NCBI GenBank assembly: GCA_902800045.1
Contig: CADCCZ010000001.1
Location: 1,097,346-1,161,345 of the forward strand
Length of the DNA stretch: 64,000 bases
Direction: 5' to 3'
Source of the DNA: an uncultured Bacteroidia bacterium
GTDB lineage: Bacteria > Bacteroidota > Bacteroidia > Bacteroidales > ML635J-15
Shown here: one piece after another, positions 9,827-17,032 of the stretch
Numbering within the stretch: position 1 is the stretch's first letter
Layout: each line of letters starts with the position of its first letter
Notes under the pieces: generated by a model
Databases searched by the model: none
What the model saw: only the letters and a program-made list of their open reading frames with translations
What the model was told of the DNA's origin: nothing
Position numbers and translations under genes: made by a program

Positions 9827-9834
9827 TAACTTTG
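9827..9834 (+). promoter_or_regulatory. Candidate -7 box for the first BspA-like gene
   Basis: TAACTTTG is an exact TAnnTTTG match, with TTG at 9802-9804 at a workable distance. It lies 26 bases before the ATG at 9861 and argues against an upstream start at 9834. Confidence 0.55.
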
Positions 9835-9860
9835 TGCAATTGTTTTTAGAAAACGCGATT

Positions 9861-12065
9861 ATGAAAACAAAATCTATTCTTCTGGCAATTGCCGTACTTT
9901 TGTGCAGCAAAGCATTTGCATACGATTTTTCGGCAGATTGCGAAAGCGGGCAGACGTTGTATTATAACATTACATCAAGTGCAGAACCTTTTACGGTGGA
10001 AGTAACATTTGAAAATGAATATGGTGGATACAATACTCATCCCACAGGAAGCATTATAATTCCAGAAAATGTTAATTATAATGGCACTGATTATGCTGTT
10101 ATAGGCATTGGCAATTCTGCATTTTCATGGTGTAACGAACTAACATCTGTTGCCATACCTAATTCTGTTACTAGGATTGGCGATGGAGCATTTAGTTATA
10201 GTAGTAATCTTACAGAAATAAATATTCCTGCCTCTGTAACAAGTGTTGGAAGTGGTGTTTTTGACAGAAATGGTTGGTATGAGGCACAAAGTGCGGGCAT
10301 TCTGTATTTGGACGGATGGTGTTTAGGGCGCAAGGGTTCAATTCCGACTGGAAGTTTTAACATTGCAGAAGGAACAAAGGGAATTTGTGGACACGCATTT
10401 TCTGGATGCATAGATATGACATCTGTCACTATACCAAGTTCGGTAATTAGCATTGGCTATTATGCATTTTTTAATTGTAGTGGACTGACTTCTGTAATAA
10501 TTCCCAATTCTGTTACTAGTATTGGAGATAATGCGTTCGCTATGTGTAGCAATCTCGCAGATGTAACTGTCGGAGAATCGGTTACAAAAATTGGAGAGTC
10601 TGCGTTTCTTGAATGTAGAAGTCTATTTTCAATTTCACTTCCAGATTGTGTGGAGGAAATTGGCAGTATTGCTTTTCGGTTAATCAGAAATGTTCAATAT
10701 AACGGCAACGCGGCAGGAAGTCCATGGGATGCATTGACAATAAATGGATTTATAGAAGACAATCTCGTATATTCAGACGAAAGCAAAACTGTTTTGACTG
10801 GTTGCAATACATTAGCCACAAATGTTACTATTCCAAACTCAGTAAGGTGCATCGGACAAAATGCCTTTTATAATTGCGACAGATTGACGTCAGTAACAAT
10901 TCCAGATTCGGTTACACGCATTGAAACGAATGCCTTCTATAATGTTAGAAATATTGTTTATCACGGTGATGCCCTTGGTAGTCCGTGGGGAGCGCTTTCC
11001 GTAAATGGATTTGTTGATGGCGAACTTATTTATTCCGACGAAACAAAAACACATTTAACAGGATGCAGTATTTTGGCAACTAATATAACAATACCAAATT
11101 CTGTGACAATAATTGGAAACCGTGCATTTTCAAATTGCGACAAACTGACATCGGTATCAATTGGCAACTCGGTAACTAGAATTGGAGAGAGCGCATTTTC
11201 AGGCTGCTGGAAATTGATGTCAGTAGCAATACCTAACTCTGTAACAAGTATTGGCATCCATGCTTTTACTAATACAGGTTGGTGGTCAAATCAACACAAT
11301 GACATCTGTTATTTGGATAATTGGTGCCTTGGAGCAATTAAAGGGCATCGTCCAACAGGTTCATTAACAATAAGAGAAGGTTCTATAGGTATTGCCGATT
11401 ATGCTTTTATGAATAGTAGCGATCTTACTGATGTAACAATTCCTGAATCGGTTGTGTATATTGGCAAAAATGCATTTAATGGGTGTAGTGGTTTTAGAGA
11501 ACTTACGATTCCAAATTCTGTTAAGAATATTGATAAATATGCATTTTGTTATTGTGGCGGACTAACATCATTAACAATAGGAAGTTCTGTTATGAATATT
11601 GAAAGCGAAGCGTTTGGAAATTGTATGCGTATTGATACAATCTATATTTTTGCAGAGACACCTCCAACGATAGATTATAATACATTTGCTTTCATCTCAC
11701 AATCTATTCCTGTCATAGTCCCTTGTGGAACGGCTTTGGCATACAGCAATGCCGAATATTGGAACTATTTCACTAATATTCAAGAAGATTGTTCTAGTAT
11801 AGAGGAAACAGAAATCGCAGACTTGCAAATTTATCCCAATCCAGTAGGCAACACGCTGAATATCAAATCATCAGAAGATATTTCCAAAATCGAAATCGTT
11901 AATGTTATGGGACAGGTTGTATATCGCACGGAAGAGAATGGCAACAATGCGGTTTGCGATGTAAATGGATTGGCAAACGGGGTGTATGTGGTGAGAATAT
12001 ATAATTCGCGCACTTCGACTACGCTCAGTGAGCGAATTATCCAACGAAAATTCATCAAGGAATAA
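9861..12065 (+). CDS. BspA-type leucine-rich repeat surface protein with T9SS domain
   Basis: 734 residues from the ATG at 9861, chosen because it gives a clean signal peptide (MKTKSILLAIAVLLCSKAFA) and follows a promoter. The body is built of roughly 23-residue LRR_5 repeats of the form TSVTIPNSVTSIGDNAFxxC, broken by three longer modules that carry GSPWxALxxNGFxxxxLxYSDExKTxLTGC. The C-terminal 75 residues are a T9SS type A domain (YPNPVGNTLNIKSSEDI ... RKFIKE). BspA-like proteins in oral and gut Bacteroidales bind host matrix proteins or other bacteria. The C-terminal domain is about six residues longer than in its paralogue at 39284, because a palindrome has inserted (12001-12040). Confidence 0.88.
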   Translation: MKTKSILLAIAVLLCSKAFAYDFSADCESGQTLYYNITSSAEPFTVEVTFENEYGGYNTHPTGSIIIPENVNYNGTDYAVIGIGNSAFSWCNELTSVAIPNSVTRIGDGAFSYSSNLTEINIPASVTSVGSGVFDRNGWYEAQSAGILYLDGWCLGRKGSIPTGSFNIAEGTKGICGHAFSGCIDMTSVTIPSSVISIGYYAFFNCSGLTSVIIPNSVTSIGDNAFAMCSNLADVTVGESVTKIGESAFLECRSLFSISLPDCVEEIGSIAFRLIRNVQYNGNAAGSPWDALTINGFIEDNLVYSDESKTVLTGCNTLATNVTIPNSVRCIGQNAFYNCDRLTSVTIPDSVTRIETNAFYNVRNIVYHGDALGSPWGALSVNGFVDGELIYSDETKTHLTGCSILATNITIPNSVTIIGNRAFSNCDKLTSVSIGNSVTRIGESAFSGCWKLMSVAIPNSVTSIGIHAFTNTGWWSNQHNDICYLDNWCLGAIKGHRPTGSLTIREGSIGIADYAFMNSSDLTDVTIPESVVYIGKNAFNGCSGFRELTIPNSVKNIDKYAFCYCGGLTSLTIGSSVMNIESEAFGNCMRIDTIYIFAETPPTIDYNTFAFISQSIPVIVPCGTALAYSNAEYWNYFTNIQEDCSSIEETEIADLQIYPNPVGNTLNIKSSEDISKIEIVNVMGQVVYRTEENGNNAVCDVNGLANGVYVVRIYNSRTSTTLSERIIQRKFIKE
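12001..12040. repeat. Palindromic repeat inside the T9SS domain coding sequence
   Basis: ATAATTCGC at 12001-12009 is matched by GCGAATTAT at 12032-12040, enclosing a 22-base centre that includes ACTTCGACTACGCTCAGTG. It encodes part of the stretch NSRTSTTLSERII and keeps the frame. Confidence 0.7.
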
Positions 12066-12081
12066 AACAAATTGTTTATGT

Positions 12082-12120
12082 TAATTGTAGGGGCAGGATT
12101 CAAACCTGCCCCTACAATTA
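12082..12120. repeat. Perfect 16-bp-stem hairpin (GTAG type); possible terminator of the BspA-like gene
   Basis: TAATTGTAGGGGCAGG at 12082-12097 and its exact complement at 12105-12120 enclose the 7-base loop ATTCAAA. It lies 17 bases after the stop codon. There is no T-run, so it looks more like an interspersed palindrome than a classical terminator, although it could protect the mRNA 3' end. Confidence 0.7.
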
Positions 12121-12182
12121 TATATCCACAAAATCAATCGTAATTTATTTATACACAATTAAATTCATTTGTCTTGCAAACA

Positions 12183-12232
12183 ATTATGCTGATAGCATTA
12201 TGCTATTAGCATAATCTATGAGAATCAACATA
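12183..12232. repeat. 14-bp iterons, two copies plus tail, downstream side of the ATPase gene
   Basis: ATTATGCTGATAGC (12183-12196) and ATTATGCTATTAGC (12197-12210) follow each other without a gap, then ATAATC and TATGAGAATCAACA. The second copy with the next bases makes the perfect 19-bp palindrome ATTATGCTATTAGCATAAT (12197-12215). The same array and tail recur at 13490-13565. Confidence 0.8.
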
Positions 12233-12253
12233 CTAACATGTTTTAATCCCTAC

Positions 12254-12287
12254 CTAGTGGTGTCGTTGCGCGCAACGATGCCACTAC
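12254..12287. repeat. GTAG-bounded palindrome with CGTTGCGCGCAACG core
   Basis: TAGTGG at 12255 pairs with CCACTA ending at 12286, around the self-complementary core TCGTTGCGCGCAACGA. On the minus strand the element begins with GTAG. It reaches the stop codon of the ATPase gene. The core recurs at 25194 and 29696. Confidence 0.75.
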
Positions 12288-13453
12288 TACAATTTATACC
12301 CCGGCCCAAAATTCTTCTGAATCCACAGCATAAGGAACTTGTTGGAAAGATAATAGGTTTTGTTGCCATTTTCGCTTGAACTATATGTAATCCAATCGTT
12401 ATCCAACAGTTGCTTTATTGCCGACTGAACCGAACTTGCCGATGCCAAACGATGACGGCGGATAAATTCACCAGAAGTCAACCTTTCTGCAGTGCCATCG
12501 ACGGCAATAGCGTAGAGCAACTCCTTGGGCTTGGGCGTCAACTGCGAAAGTTGTCCCTGAAACATCCGCTCGTTTTCAAGCAAAATGTCATCAATCGCAT
12601 CGCACAAAATTCCGTAGGTACACGCCGACTTCCTTTCTGTCATATCAAATGCCACATTGAAGGTCTTTTGCATACAATAGGTGTTGCCCGAAAACAACTT
12701 GTAAACCTTTTCCACATCACTTTCCGAAATCTTTTTGCCAAATTCTGCGAAATGCTCGACAACAAACTCGATGTACTTATCCAACGGCAATTCGTCGAGC
12801 ATCATTATGGAAGAACTTGCATAAAAAGGCCTTGAATACGAATTGAACATCTCCTCAAGAATATGCCTTTCGGAACCTGCGAAGATAAAATCAGCATTGG
12901 AACAGTGCTGGATGTGGGTGCGCAATATGGCTTCGACATTCTTTTCAGGATAGTTTGCAATCTGCTGGAACTCATCAATCGCAACAAGACATCGTTTGTC
13001 GGCCTTGCCAATGTACTCGAAAATTTCTTCCAAAGTGCATTGTGGGTCGCGTATTGCGCCAAGCGAAAAATTGAATTTTGGCAGTCCAGTTTGTGCGTCG
13101 TAGCCATATTCGGCACTTAGCGAACGAACCGTCTGGACAAATCCGTCAAGCACTTTGCTACCAATTGGTTTCAATGTATCAAATATCTGTCTGCCAAGCG
13201 AATATGTAAATTCACCGAGGCTTGACGTATGCAATATGTCAACAAAAAATGTATAATAGGTGCTTGAAATTTCCTCTGTATCAAAAAAATGTTCAATCAG
13301 CATTGTCTTTCCAATCCTTCGTGGCGACATAACCACAACATTATGACCATTCCTGATACGACTAACAAGCGTTTTTGTTTCGTTTTCCCTGTCGCAAAAA
13401 TATTCCGCAGGAACTTTACCCTTGATTATAAACGGATTATAAATCTTTTCCAT
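12287..13453 (-). CDS. AAA-family ATPase with C-terminal winged-helix-like region
   Basis: 388 residues from the ATG at 13453; an upstream in-frame ATG at 13474 would place the start across the promoter. Walker A is SPRRIGKTML (about residue 45), Walker B is CLVAIDEFQQIANY, and the sensor is FIFAGSERHIL. The C-terminal part (RLTSGEFIRRHRLASASSVQSAIKQLLDNDWI) looks like a winged helix-turn-helix. This is the ATPase_2 (archaeal-type STAND-like) family, which is multicopy in Bacteroidota; its role is unknown. Two to four 14-bp iterons lie in the same orientation on each side of the gene, which suggests the protein recognises them or that the unit is mobile. Confidence 0.8.
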   Translation of the reverse strand: MEKIYNPFIIKGKVPAEYFCDRENETKTLVSRIRNGHNVVVMSPRRIGKTMLIEHFFDTEEISSTYYTFFVDILHTSSLGEFTYSLGRQIFDTLKPIGSKVLDGFVQTVRSLSAEYGYDAQTGLPKFNFSLGAIRDPQCTLEEIFEYIGKADKRCLVAIDEFQQIANYPEKNVEAILRTHIQHCSNADFIFAGSERHILEEMFNSYSRPFYASSSIMMLDELPLDKYIEFVVEHFAEFGKKISESDVEKVYKLFSGNTYCMQKTFNVAFDMTERKSACTYGILCDAIDDILLENERMFQGQLSQLTPKPKELLYAIAVDGTAERLTSGEFIRRHRLASASSVQSAIKQLLDNDWITYSSSENGNKTYYLSNKFLMLWIQKNFGPGYKL

Positions 13454-13471
13454 ATCACATTTTTTATACCG

Positions 13472-13479
13472 CAAATGTA
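13472..13479 (-). promoter_or_regulatory. Candidate -7 box for the iteron-flanked ATPase
   Basis: The minus strand reads TACATTTG, an exact TAnnTTTG match, 19 bases upstream of the ATG at 13453. The iterons begin 11 bases further upstream, so a bound protein would cover the -33 region. Confidence 0.5.
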
Positions 13480-13489
13480 ATAATAAAAA

Positions 13490-13565
13490 ATTATGCTACA
13501 AACATTATGCTAATAAAATTATACTATTGGCATTATGTTACTAACATAATGTATGATAATCAATA
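13490..13565. repeat. 14-bp iterons, four copies plus tail, upstream side of the ATPase gene
   Basis: Four head-to-tail units start at 13490 (ATTATGCTACAAAC), 13504 (ATTATGCTAATAAA), 13518 (ATTATACTATTGGC) and 13532 (ATTATGTTACTAAC), followed by ATAATG and TATGATAATCAATA. The last unit forms the perfect 19-bp palindrome at 13532-13550. Spacing and tail match the array at 12183-12232. Confidence 0.85.
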
Positions 13566-13628
13566 AATTAAATCCTCATTGTACAGACGCAAAATTTTGC
13601 GACTCAACGATAAAATCATTTGCCTTTA

Positions 13629-13688
13629 AAGATGCTGAAACAAGTTCTGCATGACAATACGAACGCAAAGACGTGCCATGGCGCGTCT
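13629..13688. repeat. Two interspersed palindromic repeats
   Basis: AGATGCTGAAACAAGTTC followed by TGCATGAC (13630-13654) is a relative of the element at 63941-63974. Directly after it, AGACGTGCCATGGCGCGTCT (about 13668-13687) is a near-perfect palindrome. The rest of the gap 13566-13818 holds nothing else that I recognise except the promoter region of the next gene. Confidence 0.55.
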
Positions 13689-13818
13689 CGACAAAAAACG
13701 CCGAAGGCATAGAAACGGCGCAGCCACAAAAACAATTCTCGAAATTTCTTTCCCCTTTATTCGCCCATCCCAAATATTTGTTGTTACTTTGCATAGGAAT
13801 AAAAAATACGAGATTACT

Positions 13819-14913
13819 ATGCATACAATGGACAAATCATACTACTGCGTGATAATGGCCGGCGGAATCGGAAGCCGTTTCTGGCCGGTAAGCCGTTCGA
13901 ACATGCCAAAGCAATTCATTGACATTCTTGGCGTTGGACGCACACTCATACAGCAGACTTTCGACCGTTTCACAAAGATTATACCAGACGAAAACATATA
14001 TGTCGTAACCAACGAGGAATACATCAACATAGTGCGCGAACAGCTGCCGAAAGTTCCCGTAGAGAACATTCTCGGCGAACCGATGCGTCGCAACACCGCC
14101 CCCTGCATAATGTACGCCAACTGCAAGATAGGACTGAAAAATCCAGATGCAAAAATCGTTGTTACTCCTGCCGACCACCTTATTCTCAACGAAGACCTTT
14201 TCCTCGACAACATTACCGAGGGGCTTGAATTCGTAACAGAAAGTAACGCATTGCTCACTCTCGGCATCACGCCGAACCGCCCTGCAACTGGCTACGGTTA
14301 CATTCAGATGTCGGAAAATGCCGAAAACCAGAAGTTTATCCCAGTGAAGACCTTCACAGAAAAACCACAGCTCGAACTTGCAAAATTCTTCCTCGAAAGT
14401 GGCGACTTCCTTTGGAACTCAGGTCTTTTCCTATGGAAGCAGACTTCTATCCGCGATGCCATCAAGCGTCACCTCAAGGAATTGTACTCGCTTTTCTCGG
14501 AAGGAATCAAGAATTTCAACACACCACGCGAAAAAGAAACCATAACCGAAATTTATTCTGGTGCAAAGAGCATTTCAATCGACTTCGGCGTAATGGAAAA
14601 AGAACCAAACGTTTACGTTATGCAGACAAACTTTGGTTGGTCTGACCTTGGAACATGGAATTCGCTCTATACCATTGCCGATCGCGACGAAAACGGCAAT
14701 TCCGACCTTTACAAGAACACCTTGTTCGCCAACTCGAACGGCAACTACGTGAACGTACAGGGCGACAAGAAAGTTGCCATTATCCGCGACCTCAACGACT
14801 TCATCGTCGTCGATACCGACAAGGCATTGCTGATTTGCAAGCGCGAAAACGAACAGACGCTTACCGAAATGCTCAACGACGCCAAGGTAAAGTTCGGCGA
14901 AGGAATAAAATAA
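13819..14913 (+). CDS. manC: Mannose-1-phosphate guanylyltransferase
   Basis: 364 residues. The N-terminus (YYCVIMAGGIGSRFWPVSR followed by NMPKQF) is the nucleotide-binding signature of GDP-mannose pyrophosphorylases. Further matches are RTLIQQTFDRF, VTPADHLI, FTEKPQ and FLWNSGLFLW. It has the short form without the C-terminal isomerase domain of bifunctional ManC. It makes GDP-mannose from mannose-1-phosphate and GTP in the cytoplasm, for surface polysaccharide and fucose precursors. The ATG at 13819 is preferred (13828 is possible); the in-frame region from 13651 runs through repeats and is unlikely to be coding. A TTACTTTG box lies about 25 bases upstream. A glycosyltransferase follows. 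Confidence 0.92.
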   Translation: MHTMDKSYYCVIMAGGIGSRFWPVSRSNMPKQFIDILGVGRTLIQQTFDRFTKIIPDENIYVVTNEEYINIVREQLPKVPVENILGEPMRRNTAPCIMYANCKIGLKNPDAKIVVTPADHLILNEDLFLDNITEGLEFVTESNALLTLGITPNRPATGYGYIQMSENAENQKFIPVKTFTEKPQLELAKFFLESGDFLWNSGLFLWKQTSIRDAIKRHLKELYSLFSEGIKNFNTPREKETITEIYSGAKSISIDFGVMEKEPNVYVMQTNFGWSDLGTWNSLYTIADRDENGNSDLYKNTLFANSNGNYVNVQGDKKVAIIRDLNDFIVVDTDKALLICKRENEQTLTEMLNDAKVKFGEGIK

Positions 14914-14953
14914 GTCTGAAATATTTTATAAACCATTGAATAAAAAAGAGAAC

Positions 14954-15114
14954 GTCATTCCACAAGTTAGAACAATAACGCGATACGGAACGGGGAGCGT
15001 AATATTGTTCAACTATGCGGAATCTCCTATAGAAAAGTTTTCAATTGGAGATTCCGCATAAACGAACTCACAAGCAACGTACCTTATGCTGTTCGTTCTG
15101 TCTTGCGGAATGAC
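14954..15114. repeat. Nested inverted repeats forming a branched, cloverleaf-like fold
   Basis: An outer stem GTCATTCCACAAG (14954-14966) pairs with CTTGCGGAATGAC (15102-15114) with one mismatch. Inside are three side-by-side hairpins: GAACAATA/TATTGTTC (14970 and 15003), TATGCGGAATCTCC/GGAGATTCCGCATA (15014 and 15047), and AACGAAC/GTTCGTT (15061 and 15091). It fills most of the 218-base gap between the two genes. Confidence 0.65.
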
Positions 15115-15131
15115 TACTAGGATATAACACA

Positions 15132-16280
15132 ATGAAAATCGTTATTGTAGGTAGCGCACACCCTTATCGTGGCGGACTGGCAAGTTTCAACGAACGTCTC
15201 GCATCGGAATTTGTCGCCGAAGGGCACGATGTTGAAATTGTAACGTTCACGTTGCAATATCCGTCGTTTCTCTTCCCAGGCAAGACACAGTTTACCGATT
15301 CGCCCAAGCCACAAAACCTCAACATAGAACGCAGGATAAGTTCCATAAATCCGTTCAACTGGATGAAAGTTGGCCGCGAAATCCGCGACAAAAATGCCGA
15401 TATGGTGATTTTTTGCTACTGGATGTCGTTTATGGCACCAAGTTTTGGAAAAATCGCCCGTATTATCCACCGAAATGGCAAGACAAAGTGCATTGCATTG
15501 GTCCACAATATGATACCGCACGAGCAGAACATCCTGGACAAGATTCTGCCACCATATTTTGTGAAGTCGATGGACGGATTCATCGCCCTGTCGAAGTCGG
15601 TAGCCGACGATATCGGCAAGTTCGACAAGAAAGGCAAACCACGGACATTCTCGCCGCATCCTATCTACGACCACTACGGCATCCGTCTCGACCGCAACGA
15701 AGCCCTGCAACAACTTGGACTTGACCAGAATTGCAGATATGTTCTGTTTTTCGGACTTGTCCGCGCATACAAAGGATTGGACCTGCTCATTGATGCTTTT
15801 GCCGATGAAAAATTGCGCGATTCAAACATTAAGCTTATTGTCGCCGGCGAATTCTATCAGGACGAGAACATCTATCGCAAGCAGATTTCGGAACTTGGCA
15901 TCGAAGATAAAATCATAATACACAACGAGTTTATTCCCGATGACAAGGTAAACCTCTATTTTTCGGCAGCCGATATTGTTGCACAGACCTACAAGTCGGC
16001 AACGCAGAGCGGAGTAACGCAGATTGCTTTCCATTTCGAGAAGCCTATGCTCGTAACCAATGTCGGCGGACTTGGCGAAATAGTCATCAATGGCAAGAGC
16101 GGATATGTTGTTGAACCAAAAGCAAATGAGATAGCCGATGCCTTATCCGATTTCTTTGAAAAATCGCGCAGTGCAGAATTCGAACAAGCCGTCCGCACCG
16201 AAAAAGGTAAGTACGCATGGAGCATAATGACGGCAAAGATTGTGAAATTGTACGGAGATTGTTTAGAAACAACAAAATAA
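15132..16280 (+). CDS. Glycosyltransferase, GT4 family
   Basis: 382 residues with two Rossmann-like halves. The N-terminal half starts MKIVIVGSAHPYRGGLASFNERLA, the glycine-rich loop of GT-B enzymes; the C-terminal half has VLFFGLVRAYKGLDLLIDAF, IIHNEFIPDDKVNLYFSAADI and PMLVTNVGGLGEIV, typical of the GT4 nucleotide-sugar site. No signal peptide, so it should act at the cytoplasmic face of the membrane, transferring a sugar to a lipid-linked or polysaccharide acceptor. It lies next to the GDP-mannose synthesis gene, so GDP-mannose is a plausible but unproven donor. CutC follows 6 bases downstream. Confidence 0.88.
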   Translation: MKIVIVGSAHPYRGGLASFNERLASEFVAEGHDVEIVTFTLQYPSFLFPGKTQFTDSPKPQNLNIERRISSINPFNWMKVGREIRDKNADMVIFCYWMSFMAPSFGKIARIIHRNGKTKCIALVHNMIPHEQNILDKILPPYFVKSMDGFIALSKSVADDIGKFDKKGKPRTFSPHPIYDHYGIRLDRNEALQQLGLDQNCRYVLFFGLVRAYKGLDLLIDAFADEKLRDSNIKLIVAGEFYQDENIYRKQISELGIEDKIIIHNEFIPDDKVNLYFSAADIVAQTYKSATQSGVTQIAFHFEKPMLVTNVGGLGEIVINGKSGYVVEPKANEIADALSDFFEKSRSAEFEQAVRTEKGKYAWSIMTAKIVKLYGDCLETTK

Positions 16281-16286
16281 AACACT

Positions 16287-17003
16287 ATGATAGAAGTTGA
16301 AATTTGCGCCAATTCGGTTCAATCGGCAATAAACGCCGCAAAAGGCGGAGCCGACCGCATAGAACTATGCCAGAACCTCAACGAAGGCGGCACTACCCCA
16401 TCGTATGCAGCAATAAAATATTGCGTTGAAAAACTCTCGCTCAAAACAATGGTGCTCATCAGGCCTCGTCCAGGCGATTTCTGCTACAACGATGCCGAGT
16501 ACGAAGCCATCAAGGAAGATGTGCTGATGTGCAAAAAACTTGGTGTTCACGGAGTTGTCATCGGATTTCTCGACAAGAACCTCGACATTGACACAAAACG
16601 CACCGCAGAAATCGTAAAGCTTGCACGTCCTATGGAAGTAACCTTCCATCGCGCCTTTGACCGTTGCAGAGATTGGCACAAAGCACTGGAACAAATTATC
16701 GAATGCGGCTGCGACAGAATTCTGACATCAGGTCAACGCAAAACCGCTCCCGAAGGTGCCGACAACCTGCGTGAAATACAAAAGCAAGCCAACGGACGCA
16801 TAAAAATCCTTGCTGGCAGCGGAGTAAATTCGCAGAATGTTGCCAATCTAATACGGACGACTGGTGTAAGCGAAGTACATTCGTCGTGCAAGCATACCGT
16901 AGAGAATCCGCAGAAGACCAACATCGAGGACTCGAGCCGCTACATGGAAACCAACCTCGAAGAAGTTAAAAGCTTTGTTGGAAACGCAAAGCAATCAAAA
17001 TAA
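16287..17003 (+). CDS. cutC: CutC family protein
   Basis: 238 residues, close to the family length. It shows the CutC TIM-barrel signature: MIEVEICANSVQSAINAAKG, ADRIELCQNLNEGGTTPS, VLIRPRPGDFCY, GVVIGFLDKNLDID, VTFHRAFDRC and RILTSGQ. CutC was named for copper homeostasis in E. coli, but its biochemical role is not settled. It is cytoplasmic. It starts 6 bases after the glycosyltransferase stop and is probably cotranscribed with it. Confidence 0.93.
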   Translation: MIEVEICANSVQSAINAAKGGADRIELCQNLNEGGTTPSYAAIKYCVEKLSLKTMVLIRPRPGDFCYNDAEYEAIKEDVLMCKKLGVHGVVIGFLDKNLDIDTKRTAEIVKLARPMEVTFHRAFDRCRDWHKALEQIIECGCDRILTSGQRKTAPEGADNLREIQKQANGRIKILAGSGVNSQNVANLIRTTGVSEVHSSCKHTVENPQKTNIEDSSRYMETNLEEVKSFVGNAKQSK

Positions 17004-17032
17004 GATTATTTCCGAACATAAAATATTATAAT

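Noticed and set aside
9861..12065. Internalin-type LRR protein from a Gram-positive donor
   Set aside because: The repeats are LRR_5 and the protein has a T9SS sorting domain, so it belongs to Bacteroidota.
12082..12120. Classical intrinsic terminator for the BspA-like gene
   Set aside because: The stem is perfect but no T-run follows, and its GTAG foot matches the interspersed palindromes. It is reported as a repeat with a possible mRNA-end role.
13490..13550. CRISPR-like or replication-origin iterons
   Set aside because: The 14-bp units are contiguous without spacers, so this is not a CRISPR. No dnaA box cluster or rep gene is present, so an origin is not supported.
13651..13818. Longer N-terminus for the mannose-1-phosphate guanylyltransferase
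   Set aside because: The segment is basic and low in complexity, contains interspersed palindromes and a promoter-like box, and would put 56 residues before the nucleotide-binding loop that normally begins the protein.
14954..15114. tRNA-like or tmRNA gene
   Set aside because: The branched fold is 161 bases, has no T-loop GTTCRA in the right place, no CCA end and no anticodon arm.
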